64,000 nt of DNA from Helianthus annuus (GCF_002127325.2 NC_035433.2:81224079-81288078); one strand, 5' to 3'; counted from the stretch's first letter, positions 46,671 to 59,159 are shown. Made by a program: numbers and translations. Notes: generated from the sequence alone by a model not told the origin.

Positions 46671-49032
46671 ATTTTGGTGTCCATCGGCAGACATTCGGTA
46701 ATAGTTCCATATATCTCTGTTTGCTGATCAAAGAATATAGACCTGGTGTATATCTTAGCAGCGTCTTTTCCCAAAGTAGTTTTTCTCCATTCATCAGGCT
46801 CAGTATATCTTGAAATATGATCATTCTTTCTGTGATTGAACCTTTGGATATCCATTGCACCGTCAAAATGACTCATAAACTCTACAAGAGTGAGTTGTGA
46901 ATTTGCCACCTGGCAAAAAAAAAATGATTCTCGCTCTCTGATCTCGAAGTTGTTCGCATGAGTCCAGACATGGGCTCATGCCGGTAAAAAGCCGGGAATC
47001 CACATGTATCTCATCGCAAACATATCATCAATCCATTTATTTTGTGTGAGACCATACTCAATCATCAGTAACTTCCACTGTCTCTCAAATTCTCCAGGCT
47101 CAATGGAATCAGTCCATACAATATCGCACATCCTCCTTTTAAGCTAATCATTATTGCACAACTCGTGTCCAACCTATACAGATAAATGGTTTTTATCTCA
47201 GCCTATAATGAAATCTATATTATAAAAAAAACGCTAACGAAAGACAATATAGCATGCTATACCTTATTTGCCACTTTTTTCATTATGTGCAGCATGCACA
47301 ATTTGTGTCTACTGGTAGTAAAAACCTCCTCAATAGCATGTTTCATCGCAGGGTCTTGGTCCGTCACTACAACCTTTGGTTGCCGTCCAAATGACTTTAC
47401 GAATGAATTGAGAAGCCATTTATAAGAGTCAATGCTCTCTGATGCCAACAACCTAGCTCCAAGGGTTACATTTCGACAGTGGTTGTCAATCCCAGTGAAC
47501 GGAACAAACACCATCTTGTACCTGGAATTCCATATAATTAGAGATTTAGTACACATGCGAAGTACACATTGTAACATGCGAAATAGATAAAACATAACAT
47601 GCGAAATATACAGTATAACATAAATATATTCATCACCTAATCTTCAATGTATATTAACATGCGATATTGCAAGTTTATGAAACCATATAACATGCGAAAA
47701 AAATTAAAAACAATTTTATGTAACACTTACTTGTTTGTCTTGAAAGTTGCATCGAACGATATCACATCCCCGAACTCCATAAAGTTACGCTTGCATAACC
47801 CATCGGCCCAGAACAAACCAGTTAACCGTTTGTCCTCATCCACAGAATATTCAAACGAAAAATCAACTAAAAACTGTTTTTTGTCGGTCAACCTATTGAT
47901 CACCATGTCAGCGTCATATTCTCCTATATAGCTGTTAATTCGAGTCCTAAAGTTTTTACAATCATCGACCGTGGCGCCAACATTCTCGAAACCACCGTAA
48001 CATTTCCTCAATAACATATGAAAAGCTTTGACAGGGCCAAGGTTTAGAGTGCCTAGTTCCCATATCATCTCCTCCTGGACATCTGACAATTGTCTGTACG
48101 CTGGCAGCATATGAATATCGTGTGGACATACAAACTTATGATTGTGGCCATTAACGAATCTCTTTACTGTATATGATCTACCATCCACCATGCAAATCAT
48201 AAGTTGAGCTTTGCACCCAGTTCTAATGGTCCCCATGTTCCTTGATTTGAATGGCGTTTTTTGACTTCGAATAAGCATCGTTAATAAACAATGGCTTATG
48301 TCCCTCTTTAGAATAATCAAACTACTTAGTTTTGGTTATACCACCACTGTGTACTTCACCACCTTTCCGAATAGAAAAACCAGCTAACTTAGCATATGTT
48401 TAGTAAAACACGTATGCTTGTTCGATAGAGGTAAACTGCATTACAACGAAAGGAGTAGCTGATGGTTCAACCTCCGGAGTGTACAGCCTTCCATCTACAT
48501 AAATCAAATAAAAAAAAGGAAAACACATGCGATTTATCGGACTAGTAACATGCGATATATTAAAACTCCATAATTTCATCATAAGAACAACAACACATGC
48601 GAAATACCAGACTCATAACATGCGAAAATAACCATTTTGATAAATATGTTTTACACATGCAATTTATGATATCAAACATGCGAAATCAGCATTTAGAATA
48701 AACATCACATGCGAATTGCTAGACTCATAACATGCGAACTTATTATCCTCCACTTTCAAACTTCAAATCAGTTATAATAATGCAAAATCATTACTACGAT
48801 TAAACAAAACACATCTACGAACAATTTAAAAATCTAAATTAAGATAATTACCATTCGAACACTCATTTACATCACTTGTATTTGCATTTCAATTTGGATT
48901 TGCAGGTTCTGGATTTAAAACATCATCAATTATAACTCTCTGATACGTAGATAATTGAACCTGATCACCGATCGACCGAGCTTCTTCAAAGTCAACATCT
49001 GTGTTTCATCCGGTGCTGCTCTGTGGATCCAT
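46671..49032 (-). pseudogene. FAR1-related (FRS/MULE-type) transposase pseudogene
   Basis: Minus-strand exons run from an ATG at 49032 (MDPQSSTG, then a stop) leftwards. FAR1-type N-terminal pieces are at 48350-48500 (YTPEVEPSATPFVVMQF). At 47727-48320 lie the zinc-region basic part (KSRNMGTIRTGCKAQL) and the start of the MULE transposase ending in FDATFKTNK. At 47257-47520 lies VVVTDQDPAMKHAI with the second catalytic Asp. At 46915-46970 lies TTSRSESENHFF, the third conserved block. GT-AG introns separate the exons and contain acatgcgaa repeats. Stops (for example after VFY near 48400) and frameshifts make it dead. The C-terminus is cut off by the G3 LTR at 46670. It may be a domesticated FRS-like gene or an autonomous MULE; the intronic motif shared with a nearby TIR element favours a transposon. 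Confidence 0.82.
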
Positions 49033-49302
49033 TGAAAAAATAATTGAATCAAACCCTAACGCAGAAGAACGAAAACTACAATTTGAGAATTATGAAAAAT
49101 TTAAAACTGATCCGAATCATAATTACCGGGATATTAGTATAACGAACTTCTCGCTGATTGAATGAACGGACGAATTTGCCCTCAGCTGATTGAATGAATT
49201 GTCTGATTTAACCTTATGAGTGAAAAACGAACCAGGACACGTGTACGGACAATAAACTCGCGTATGTAATGTACGATTATGGGATTTGTATCCTACACTT
49301 TC

Positions 49303-49338
<36 letters not shown>

Positions 49339-49450
49339 CTTGTTAAATATATATATTTTGTCGTTTGTCTGATTTTTGTATAACTTTCACTAGTTCTTGT
49401 TAATATATGTATTTTGTTCATTAATATGTATATATGTCCATACTACTATC
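49033..49450. other. 5' flank of the FAR1/MULE-type pseudogene and AT microsatellite
   Basis: Possible terminal region of the MULE. The sequence around 49265-49300, read on the minus strand, contains tacaaatccc then cgtacat, similar to the TIR of the small element at 57796. An AT dinucleotide repeat stands at about 49304-49335. Confidence 0.4.
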
Positions 49451-49451
49451 T

Positions 49452-50854
49452 CGAGATGGTGCATGCGGTTGTTGCTGACACTGTATTGTCTACTCAGGTT
49501 GAGGCTTTGACTAAAATAGCCAATAATTTGCAGAAGAAGAAATAGGTTTGTGAGATCTATAAGGGAGGTCATGACACTATTAACTGTCCCATTGCTCTCG
49601 ATGATCTCCAGGAGCAGGTAGAGTTTGTGGCTAACCCCATCCAGAATCAGAACAACTTCAGTAATAACTATAATTCTAGTTGGAGGAATCACCCGAATTC
49701 CAGATGGAAGAACGGCAACCCACTAGGGCTTCAGTAGCGACAGAGTTTGTTCTAAGATGCAGGAGCAGGATCGAGTGGTGGGGAGAAGAACACCACATTG
49801 TTGGATATGATGAGGCAGAACCAGGAGACGCTTGCGAAACAGACATAGTTGCTGACTATGTTCATGACGTGAGAGGAGACTCGACATCATGAGACTCAAT
49901 AGAAATTCATGGAGCACGAGGCTTTCTTTAAGAATCAGTGCACAACATTGCAAAATCCTGAGAGAACTGTGGGAGCCTTTTTGAATCAGCTAAATAAGAG
50001 GCCTCAGGGTGGTCTTCCAAGTAGCATCATCCCTAATCCGAATGCCATTGGGAAGGCTGTGGCCACTAGGAGAGGAGCTATTGAGGTTGAATCAGTAGTT
50101 GATGAGGAAATTGAGATGGAGACGCCATCTGGCATGGTGCAATCGAGGCTATTCCCTCTAAGTACTACATAGTCTAATGGATCTTTGGGAGAGAAGGAGA
50201 AGGATTCGACGAGGGTGTGTAAGCCAACACCCCTTACCCCGGTAGATTGGTGAATGGTAAGGATGCGGAGCAACATGGGTGGTTCATGGAGATGTTGAAA
50301 AAGCTCCACGTGAACATTATGTTCTTTGAGGATTTGGCCAAAATTCCGAAGTATACGAAATTCCTTAAGGATATTCTGATGAATTAGAAGAATTGGAGGA
50401 GCTCTCAACTGTCACGATGAGCGAGGAGTGTTCTGATGTCTTGCAGAACAAGCTCCCGAAGAAGATGATCGGTCCAAGTAGCTTCACCATTCCATTCCTG
50501 ATTGGAAATCTGATTGTCAACAATGCGTTGGTTGACCTAGGTGCTAGCATAATTCTTATTCCCTATTCCATATTTGCTAAGCTTAACCAAGGAGAGCCGT
50601 CCCCAAAGCGCATGAGTATTCAGCTCGCCGATCGTTCGGTGAAATTTCCGAGGGGCATGGTGTAGAACATGTTAATGAAAGTCGAAAATTTCATTTTCCT
50701 GGTTGACTTTGTCGTTCTCAACATGGACGAGGACTCTGAGGTTACATTGATCTTAGGTCGTCCATTTCTTGCCACCGCATGTGCAATCATTGATGTTTAT
50801 GACGGCAAGTTGACCCTTCGTGTCGATGAGGATGAGTTCACTTTCAGTATTTAG
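49452..50854 (+). pseudogene. Athila-like gypsy gag-protease remnant
   Basis: Broken plus-strand frames resemble the C-terminal Gag and protease of Athila-group elements. First comes VEALTKIANNLQKKK with a zinc-knuckle-like CEIYKGGHDTINCP (one Cys missing) near 49550. Then comes an Asn/Gly-rich stretch, then NKLPKKMIGPSSFTIPFLIG at 50450-50510 and the protease signature ALVDLGASI at about 50525-50550. It ends with [11 protein letters not shown] and [15 protein letters not shown] up to TAG at 50852. Many stops (49544, 49736, 50170, 50666) show it is old. No LTR, RT or integrase of this element is visible. Confidence 0.82.
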
Positions 50855-51481
50855 CATTCTATGAGGCATACGATTCTTTGCGATTATTTTTTATGTGCTA
50901 CAAATTGGATTTTGAATAGATAAATTAGAGTTTAGTTTCGTAACTTTATTAGTTTTGACAAGAAGAATAAAGAAAATCAGTTATAGTATAACTGGAAGAC
51001 TTTTATTTTCAATAAAACTCATATTAATTCTACTATGTGTGATTTAACACATGCATGTAGATGGTTTCATATATGTTATTATATGAATATATATTACATA
51101 TATGTATTTTAAAATAACTCTCCCAGAAAAGATGCAAAACTAGTAACTAAATCATACCATCTTGCAAGGCCGGCCCATTTGGCTAAGGTCAAGTAAGGGC
51201 TTAGGGCTCTTAAAATTAAGGGCTACTTTTTAGAAAAATATGTATATATGTAATATGTGTATCAGATTTGGGATGCCAAAAATAAATGAAACAAATGCTA
51301 TGTTAAAGCCCAAAACTAAACAAGAGAATTATTAAAATAAGGCCCAAATAAAGTCCATGTTTGTCCATTATTACATTGTTAATTCTTAGCCCGAATGACT
51401 TTTTAATGGTCTTTTCTACAAGTAACAAATGCGAATGGTGACTAGGGAAAGGGAATCTGGGACGAATTAGGGCAACGATGA
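50855..51481. other. AT-rich spacer with an unclassified repeat remnant
   Basis: No gene. From 51165 the sequence (ggccggcccatttggc, gggcttagggctctt) looks like a decayed transposon interrupted by the solo LTR. Related-looking sequence (agagccttgactttt, gggccac) appears past its other side at about 54338-54375. Confidence 0.4.
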
Positions 51482-54057
51482 TGTCACACCCCAACCGATG
51501 ACGGAAACATTGGGGCGCGGCACTGAGCGAAACAGATTGTCCAGGAGTTTCCATGATAACTACGATTACCAATTATTTAAACATCACGTCCCATACCATG
51601 ACATAATAAGTAGCATAGTTATTAAAGACAATTCAAATACGAATAGTTCTGTTTCGACAACTCAGATATAAATTGTTTTTGTTTGTTTCAAGAATCCATT
51701 CTACTTGATTCCATCAAATAGCAAGCAAGCATCCTAAGAACCTGTCACATACGTTAAAATAGCGGTCAATACACATAGTGTAAAGGTGGGCATACAGGTT
51801 TAATAGTATAATAGAGTTCGAAATCGTTTACGCATAACCAGCATGTAACATGTAGCAAAGTGAAAGCTAGTAGGTTATCGACAATGAAATATGCATAGAC
51901 ATGACTGCGAGTTGTAGAATGCGCAACACATATCACCACTGTGATACGTGAAGTAATAACCTTAACAACCCCTGTCCACGACAGGTGCTGAGTCCAAACT
52001 ATAGTACTATCGTTGCTAAGGCATCAGGCAACAATCACTGTGTAAACATAACATACAAGCATTCATCGAGTCACACTATAACATGCAGTAACGGTTAGCG
52101 TATAAAAGTGTTTACGTTGTGTGTTCGATGTGATTTAGAATAAATAACGTATGTAACACCCAAAAGTGCGTAAAGCAAAAAGGGATCGAGTATACTCACA
52201 TATTGTGTTTAAGTAAATAAACACTCTCTTAGATTGAAGGGAGCGTTGAGAGACTAGCCTGAACAGTTAACGATAGCATAAGCGAAGAACGACACATAAA
52301 ACGATGAAAAGTGACCAAGTGTCGAACGGTAATCCGATCGGATGGTCATTCGATCGGATGTCAATCTGTTCGGATGGTCATCTGATCGGATGGCCATTCG
52401 GTCGGATTGACATTCCTTTGGTAAGGATGTGTTTGTGTATGATGGCTTTGAAGTTTTCGTTGTAGCATTTTGAAAACAAAGAAGTATCTCTACCTTTCAG
52501 GTCGTTCGATCGAACGATAGTTCGATCGGATGGCGATCCGTTCGGCGAGGTATTTCTCAGAGAACAAGTTCACAGCAGGATTGTCACTCGATCGGATGGT
52601 CTACCGATCGGATGGCAATCCATTAGAAACTGACTATACCTTGAACATGTTGAAAATTGTTAAGAGTTGAACTTCAAATCCGATCAGATTGCAGTTCGAT
52701 CGGATGGCAATCCGATCGGATGGCAATCCGTCCCAACGAATCTGATCGTCTTGAACTTGATTATTTTGAAAGTTTGCGGTTTGTTCGAGACGGTTTGACA
52801 ACGTACTAAACAACAGAAACTCCACCAAGACCCAAGTCACCCGATCGAACAGGAATCACCCAAACTCGAGCAGTTGACTGGTTCGTGACTGTTTGTTCAT
52901 GTTTAATCCGAATTCGGTTGTCTCTTTGATAGAAACCAGATCTCAGACCAACACTTCACTAGGAATTAGTAAAAGATCAGAACGAGCTCCGATTCTATTG
53001 GTTTTGAGTGTATTGAATGTAAAAGAGTTGAAAGAAAGTTGAAAAAATATCTTTCAATCCTTTTATCTTCGAAAATGTTTAGATCTATGCGAAAACATTG
53101 TTTAATTTTGTGGAAATCCTTCAGATCTAAGTTGTTCTTGGTGGAATGAGGCCAAAACTTGAAGTTCATAAGAACTCCATGATGACATCACCCTAGAACA
53201 CCCCATATGCACTGATTTCACGGTTAAAAGTTAAGATTCAAAGGTGAAAAAGATGAAGAAGTGTGTGTAGATCATAGAAGTACAAGATTTAGGTTGAAAA
53301 CTTACAAGAATTGCGAGAAATCGAGAGAAAAGAGGTCTGGAACGCGCTTGGTCGAGTGAGGGAGCTGTCACATCACAAATGATGTGACAGGGGGTATTTA
53401 TAGGTTGCCAGAAAGGGAAAGGAGGGGCAGTTCGGATAGGATGTACCTCGATCAGATAGCACCTCGATCGGATGGCAATCCGATCGGATGGCCATTCGAT
53501 CGATTGGCCATTCGATCGAGTGGCTCCGACAAGTCGTGTTTTGGCATTTCGTTTCGCGTGTTGAGCGTTGCGATGGGTTTAAGCAAGCGTGCGATGCGAT
53601 AGTATTAAACATAACTTAACCGATACTCGTTATATCTAACATACAATCATCCTAATTAACTTATGTTTAGCGTTTGCGATTCAGTTGCGTTGCGATAGAG
53701 TTGCGATTGCGTTTCGATTAACCACCATAGTACATAAACATAAACATGCACAAGTAACACATAAATAACACACACACATAAAACAATATCCAGAACGTAT
53801 AATTCGAGTTGCGAACGCGATTGCGATGCGATAAGCGATAAAGCGATAAAACATGCGATAAACATCGATTAAACCTCGATTTTTCACAGATACTCCACAT
53901 AATACAACTAAAGTAATTAAAATAAAAGACTCGATTACAGGTCAAAGAAGTCAAATCAGTAATTGAGCAAGGAGTGACAGATCGCAATTAGCAATCTTTT
54001 CTTCCTTTGACTTCAATCTTGACTTTGAATTTGACTTTCGTAACACGGGGTGTTACA
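51482..54057 (-). mobile_element. Solo LTR of a third gypsy family, minus orientation
   Basis: 2576 bp between perfect 5-bp duplications gatga (51477-51481 and 54058-54062). On the minus strand it starts TGTAACACCCCG and ends GGGGTGTGACA, the same end type as G1. A TATA box (complement at 53395-53402) supports this orientation. It contains scattered clusters of the motif gatcggatggcaatcc (52330-52420, 52500-52620, 52680-52735, 53450-53525). No internal region remains. Confidence 0.9.
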
Positions 54058-54062
54058 GATGA

Positions 54063-55290
54063 AGCCGACAAACACATGAATCTGTAGAGGCACAGGTTAA
54101 CGGCTAAAGTTAATTCGATGGTTACTCAATCGTCATTGACTCATTCTCGCACGGATAATCCAGTTTAACAACTAGCTACTTTTTTAATAATCTAGCGATA
54201 TAAAACATATTTTATATCTATACATTCAATATATAACTTTATTTTTCTAACTCCACTAACTATAAACTTTTTACTTTATAATTGCAGGTACCAAATCTGG
54301 GTAAAGAATAAGGATTTATATTAAAAAGTTTTTTTAAAGAGCCTTGACTTTTTAGTTTGCTTTGGGCCACTAAAAAGGTATGACACCCCTATCATCTTGT
54401 TACATGTATATAACTAAGAGAGATATATGTAATTTAGTTAATTACATATATGAAACGGGGTGTGATAAATACACCCAATATAAGGATAAATCTACCCATT
54501 AGTCAAACTTTGTAATGATTAAGCACTTTATTACATTATTTTATTATAAAAGTCAAAGTAATAATTATGTTTTTCTGTTATTTACTTTATTACATTATTT
54601 TATTATAAAAGTCAAAAGCAATAATTATGTTTTTATGTTATTTTATTTTATAATACTTTTTTTAGTTTTTTATATTTTGAATTTTACTACTTGTCTTGTA
54701 TAACAAAAAAGAAATACATATTATACAGTTACCCATTTTATATTAAACGAACCCTAACCCGAACCCAAACCGACAGATGAATTCGAACACAACATGAATA
54801 TTTGTGGGTTGACACTAACACAACCCTTTTTAACCTAATTTGTTTATTTTTTTCGCATTTTAAATATGAAACTTTTCATTTTTACAACAAAAAATCCAAA
54901 TTTATAAATAGAAAAAATACATTTTAATAATAAAAACTATATTTCAATTAAAATATTTTACTACGTTTCTATTTATTACATTTGTAATCATATGAAACTT
55001 AACTACATAAAAGAATGAATATACGTGATTTGTTTTAAACTTATCAATATATCTATCTGTATATAAGAAAAAGAAAAGAGGTTATAACGTTTCCAATTAA
55101 GAAAAAATATTAAAACAACATATCTGTATACTTAAAGTTTATTATTATTTTTTTCTTTAACTCTTGATAAATTCAATAATATACTTTAAAGGAAATTATT
55201 TCCATCCAATAAAATTAGGAGTGAGAAAAAGTAATTTTTTATAAAATATCCATTTTGGTAAATATTTTTTAAAGTATCCATTTTGGTAAA
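54063..55290. other. AT-rich non-coding region with a 59-bp tandem duplication
   Basis: Continuation of the interrupted remnant to about 54390, then low-complexity AT-rich DNA. A 59-bp unit starting actttattacatt is duplicated at 54525 and 54584. No gene is supported. Confidence 0.6.
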
Positions 55291-55299
55291 TAAATTTTT

Positions 55300-56376
55300 G
55301 AGTAAAATGCACGGATAGTCCCTGTGGTTTTGCAAAATAACATCTATAGTCCCCAACTTTTGGAAATTACACTGGTACTCCCTGTGGTTTGACAGTTTGT
55401 TACTCGGATAGTCCCTGGAGTGGATGTCCGTTAGTTTTCTCCGTTAGGTGGATTAAAATGAAAAAATTACCCTTCATCTTCTCCATTCTATAAAAATAAA
55501 ACAACCTATCCCCAATCCTATAATTAAAAGCCCTAGAAATCCCCAAATCCCCAATCCTATAATTAACAGCAGCATACACTACCTCTCCCATAACCCTAGC
55601 CACTGCAGATTCAAACTCCAGATAAAACACACACGCTTTACATACATATCCAAACAATTCGGCAGAAAACGAAGCAATTGAAGCGGAACCGAACGTATTC
55701 AGCCATAGTGACTGGTCAAATGAAGCTGGAATTGTGCGAATAAAGTCAATAATAATGGTTTGAGGACGAGTATCATTGTAATTACCGCATTTGGAGATGA
55801 ATCTGGCTGTAATGAGGATTGCATTGAGGTGTTCAGGTGTGATTGTTGGAGATCTGGATGAGAAAGAGTCTGACGGAGGACATCGGTTGCAAATCCAGTC
55901 GATTTTGTCGGGGAATTGGCTAGGCTTTTGGGCGATCAGATCGCAGAGCTCCACCAAGGGTTTCATGATCTAGTTGTACTTGTTTGAAGATGATTTGGAG
56001 TCAGATCAGGTGTTCATGGTGGATTTTCTAGGGTTTTGAGTGTCTAGTAATTACAGGATACATGGTAGCCACGAAGATGGAGGAGAATAATTTCAGTGTA
56101 GAGGGACTGAATGTCGTCAAGGTAAACTGATAAACTGAAATGGACCAAACTGATAAACGAAGATGGTGGGTTGTTTTGATTTTATACGGTGGAGAAGACG
56201 AAGGGTAATTTTGTCATTTCACATCAACTTAACGAAGAAAACTAATGGACATCCATTTCAGGGACTATCCGAGTAACAAATTGTCAAACCACAGGGAGCA
56301 CCGGTGTAATTTCCAAAAGTTGAGTACTATAGATGTTATTTTGCAAAACCACAGGGACTATCCGTGCATTTTACTC
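55300..56376. mobile_element. Pack-MULE with 9-bp target duplication
   Basis: 1077 bp bounded by taaattttt (55291-55299 and 56377-56385), a perfect 9-bp duplication as made by Mutator-like elements. The TIRs start gagtaaaatgcacggata and extend about 180 bp inward on both sides with few mismatches. Instead of a transposase the interior carries a host-like exon on the minus strand. This is the definition of a Pack-MULE. Confidence 0.95.
55565..55966 (-). pseudogene. Captured first exon resembling phosphatidylinositol 4-kinase alpha
   Basis: The 134 codons after the ATG at 55966 (MKPLVELCDLIAQKPSQF, then WICNRCPP, LNAILITARFISKC, IPASF and ARVMGEVVYAAV) resemble the N-terminus of plant PI4K alpha. 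That enzyme makes phosphatidylinositol 4-phosphate at the plasma membrane. Recognition is from memory of the family and should be checked. The fragment contains no kinase domain. After residue 134 the frame continues through a duplicated filler (NYRIGD twice) into the TIR, to a stop at 55400. About 200 bp upstream of the ATG may be captured 5' UTR. The 188-codon frame is open, so a chimeric peptide is possible but unproven. Confidence 0.65.
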
Positions 56377-56385
56377 TAAATTTTT

Positions 56386-57795
56386 CAACAACACCTAGTT
56401 TAAAAAAAAAAAACTCTAGTTTTCTTTACCTAAAAAAATCTAAGGGGGAAACATGATAAAATTTAATGTATTTTTTTGAAAAAGGGGTATATAAAGTAAT
56501 AAAAGGGGATATATTTCATCCAATAAAGTTAGGAGTGAAAACATTATATTCATTTATTGTATTGTGTTATATCCAATAAAGTTAGTATTGAGAAAATAAT
56601 ATATATAAAAAAGTTGACTTGTGGGTACATTTAACACTACTCATATGAAACCATCTAAATATATATAATTCATTTAATTTCGTATATGTAATTTATTAAA
56701 AAGAAGTTAAAAACTAAACTACTGAGTTGTGCTTGTAATAAATTGTGTTCATCATGTTTTCCGTGATACCATTTTTAAAGAATTCTGTTAGAATAGAAGA
56801 ATAGAAGAAAGAATTCTGTTAGAATAGAAAACTCAGTTAACTTTGAAGATGAAAAAAACGGAATGGGGAAGCCAATTAAAAAAAAGTAGATGTCTAAATC
56901 GAAATTGGAGAATTAAAAAATATGCTAACGGTCATTACCAAAGATCCCAAAATCGAAATTCGAGAATAACTAGAGAAAGCCCTTTCAGCACTGTTACACA
57001 ATTTCACCATGTCATATGATGAATCAATCATAAATTCATAATAACCTTTTCTATGCCACCTAAAACATTATAATTTAGCTTTTGGGTGGCATCACATACT
57101 CTTAATCACATTTTAATGTTTCAGAATCACATATTTTTTGTCACCAATGAACCTCCTAAACGTAATGCTCAAACTAAATTGATACAACATACCAAACTAC
57201 AAATGAACTAAGAAGTCAAACTAACCACATAATGTAAATTAAAATTAATTTGTTTTATAATACAGAAGAATAAATTGGAAAAAAATCATGTAACACCCAA
57301 GACCAAGAACTACTCAAGAAGGTTATTAGCCACTGCATAGACCAAATAATCTTTCCGATTTATCAACCGTTCAGCCCATTGTTCACGTTTAAGTGGCGAT
57401 CAAAGATTTGGACCTTAGAACTCTGAAATCTGAAGATTACCATTGATATTTTCCACTGTGCAAAACGATCTTCTCAGAAAATGAACGAAGAAGGTTTCAA
57501 TTGGTGTGTTCTTTTCTTCTAATTACACAATTGTTGTAGTTTTGGCAATTCAAGAAATGATTTGATTTGTTAGAATAGAAGTAATATGATTTTGAGAAGG
57601 ATTAACCAAAAAAAAAAACCAATTTTGAGAGGGCATATAAAGAGATTGTAACTAAAAAAAATGTAACTATGTAAAATAGTAGTATGTCCACTAAAATGCC
57701 GTTTATAAAAGTGATTGGTTACTTATAGTTATACTTATTATAATTATGTAGTTTTCTTATGAACTACTCTCTGTATATAAAAGTTATATATATAG
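56386..57795. other. AT-rich non-coding region
   Basis: No supported gene. The phrase ccaataaagttag recurs at about 56521 and 56571 and, as ccaataaaattag, at 55206 on the other side of the Pack-MULE. A short direct repeat gaattctgttagaatagaa occurs twice near 56780 and 56810. Confidence 0.6.
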
Positions 57796-58033
57796 AGGCC
57801 GATTATTGTACAAATTGCCTTAACGTACACGGTACACTGGACACCCGATACAGTATCAACATGCGAGGTTATTTTGAACATGCGATTTTGATTTTATAAC
57901 ATGCGATTTTTTTAACATGCGAATTTAATTTTTTTATAACATGCGATATTTGGTTTTTCAGAACATGCGATTTTCATTTTTGGTAACATAACGTGCGATT
58001 TTGCCATCACGTACGTTAAGGCATAGTGTGCGA
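57796..58033. mobile_element. Small TIR element with an ACATGCGA array
   Basis: The ends contain gccttaacgtac and, inverted, gtacgttaaggc within longer imperfect TIRs, in TA-rich flanks. The ~140-bp interior is mostly seven copies of aacatgcga or close variants. It is too short to code for protein, so it is non-autonomous. The same motif fills the introns of the FAR1/MULE-type pseudogene. Confidence 0.6.
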
Positions 58034-58040
58034 TATACTT

Positions 58041-58042
<2 letters not shown>

Positions 58043-58106
<64 letters not shown>
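58043..58106. repeat. Compound CT / TA microsatellite
   Basis: About 34 bp of tc repeats followed by about 29 bp of ta repeats. Confidence 0.95.
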
Positions 58107-58109
<3 letters not shown>

Positions 58110-59159
58110 GCTTGGCTATATAAGAAACTCTATCTTTTTAAGAAAACTATGCAAACCCATTGTCATCCATTGATTAGCTTTCATCTAACTTGATCAATGG
58201 CTCTCATCATTTTGGTAAGAATTAGAATTAAAAGAAATCTTATAATACACATTAATGATGCTGGAAGGGCATTTTCGGTAGAAGAAAAACACTTTTTGGC
58301 ATTGGAAATGACAAAACCCACTAGTATCATCATCTCTCTCATCTTTCTTCTAGTCAAATCTTTCAATACACTATTATCTCTCTCCTCTTTCTTCATCATG
58401 TGAAAGAGAAAAGCTTCATGGTCTTCAATGGTGATCCTTCAATGGTGATCTTCATTTGAAGATAATTTCAGCATCATGTGGTCTGAAAAAATCAAAAAGA
58501 CACACGCACGAGTGTGTGTGTGAGAAGAACGATGACAAGATGAATGTTTTTAGAGAGAGAAAGTTTCGATCTTCAAGTTCAGATCTACATTGTGTGAAAG
58601 AGAAAATGTTTGAAGATTGTTGTTTTAGAGAGAGAACGACAGCAGGATGAAGGTTTTTAGAGAGATGAATTTTTTGTTTTAGAGAGAGAAACAACAATCT
58701 TCATCATGTTCATCTATAACACCAAGAACACACATACAAGTGTGTGAGAGAGAAGAAGTTTGAAGTATGTTGTTTTAGAGAGAGAACAAGACACACGCAC
58801 GAGTGTGTGTATGAGAAGAAGGTTTGAAGATCTTCTTCGTGTTCATCGGACGGTTATAGATCTGGTAAGTGTTCTTGAAATATCATTTCACACTTGATTT
58901 TGTGTTGAAATGGTTATTAATATGTTTTTGTGTACTGAAAGTGTTTTAGTAATGGTTGTTAATATGATTTTGTATTTTAAATAAATCAAAAACTTTAGGA
59001 TGAGATTTTGAACGGGTTTTTTTTTGTTGGTTTGGTTGCTTGTTAGGGGCTTTTGATCTTAACAGTAGCTATTTTTTGTTGGTTTGGGTTGCTTGTTTGG
59101 GTTTTTGATCTGAACAGTAAGTGTTTTTTTGTTTGGTTGCTTGATTCACAGACTCAGGC

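Noticed and set aside
51165..54390. Remnant around the third-family solo LTR as a named transposon
   Set aside because: The two sides look related, but I could not recognise a protein, a clear TIR or a target duplication.
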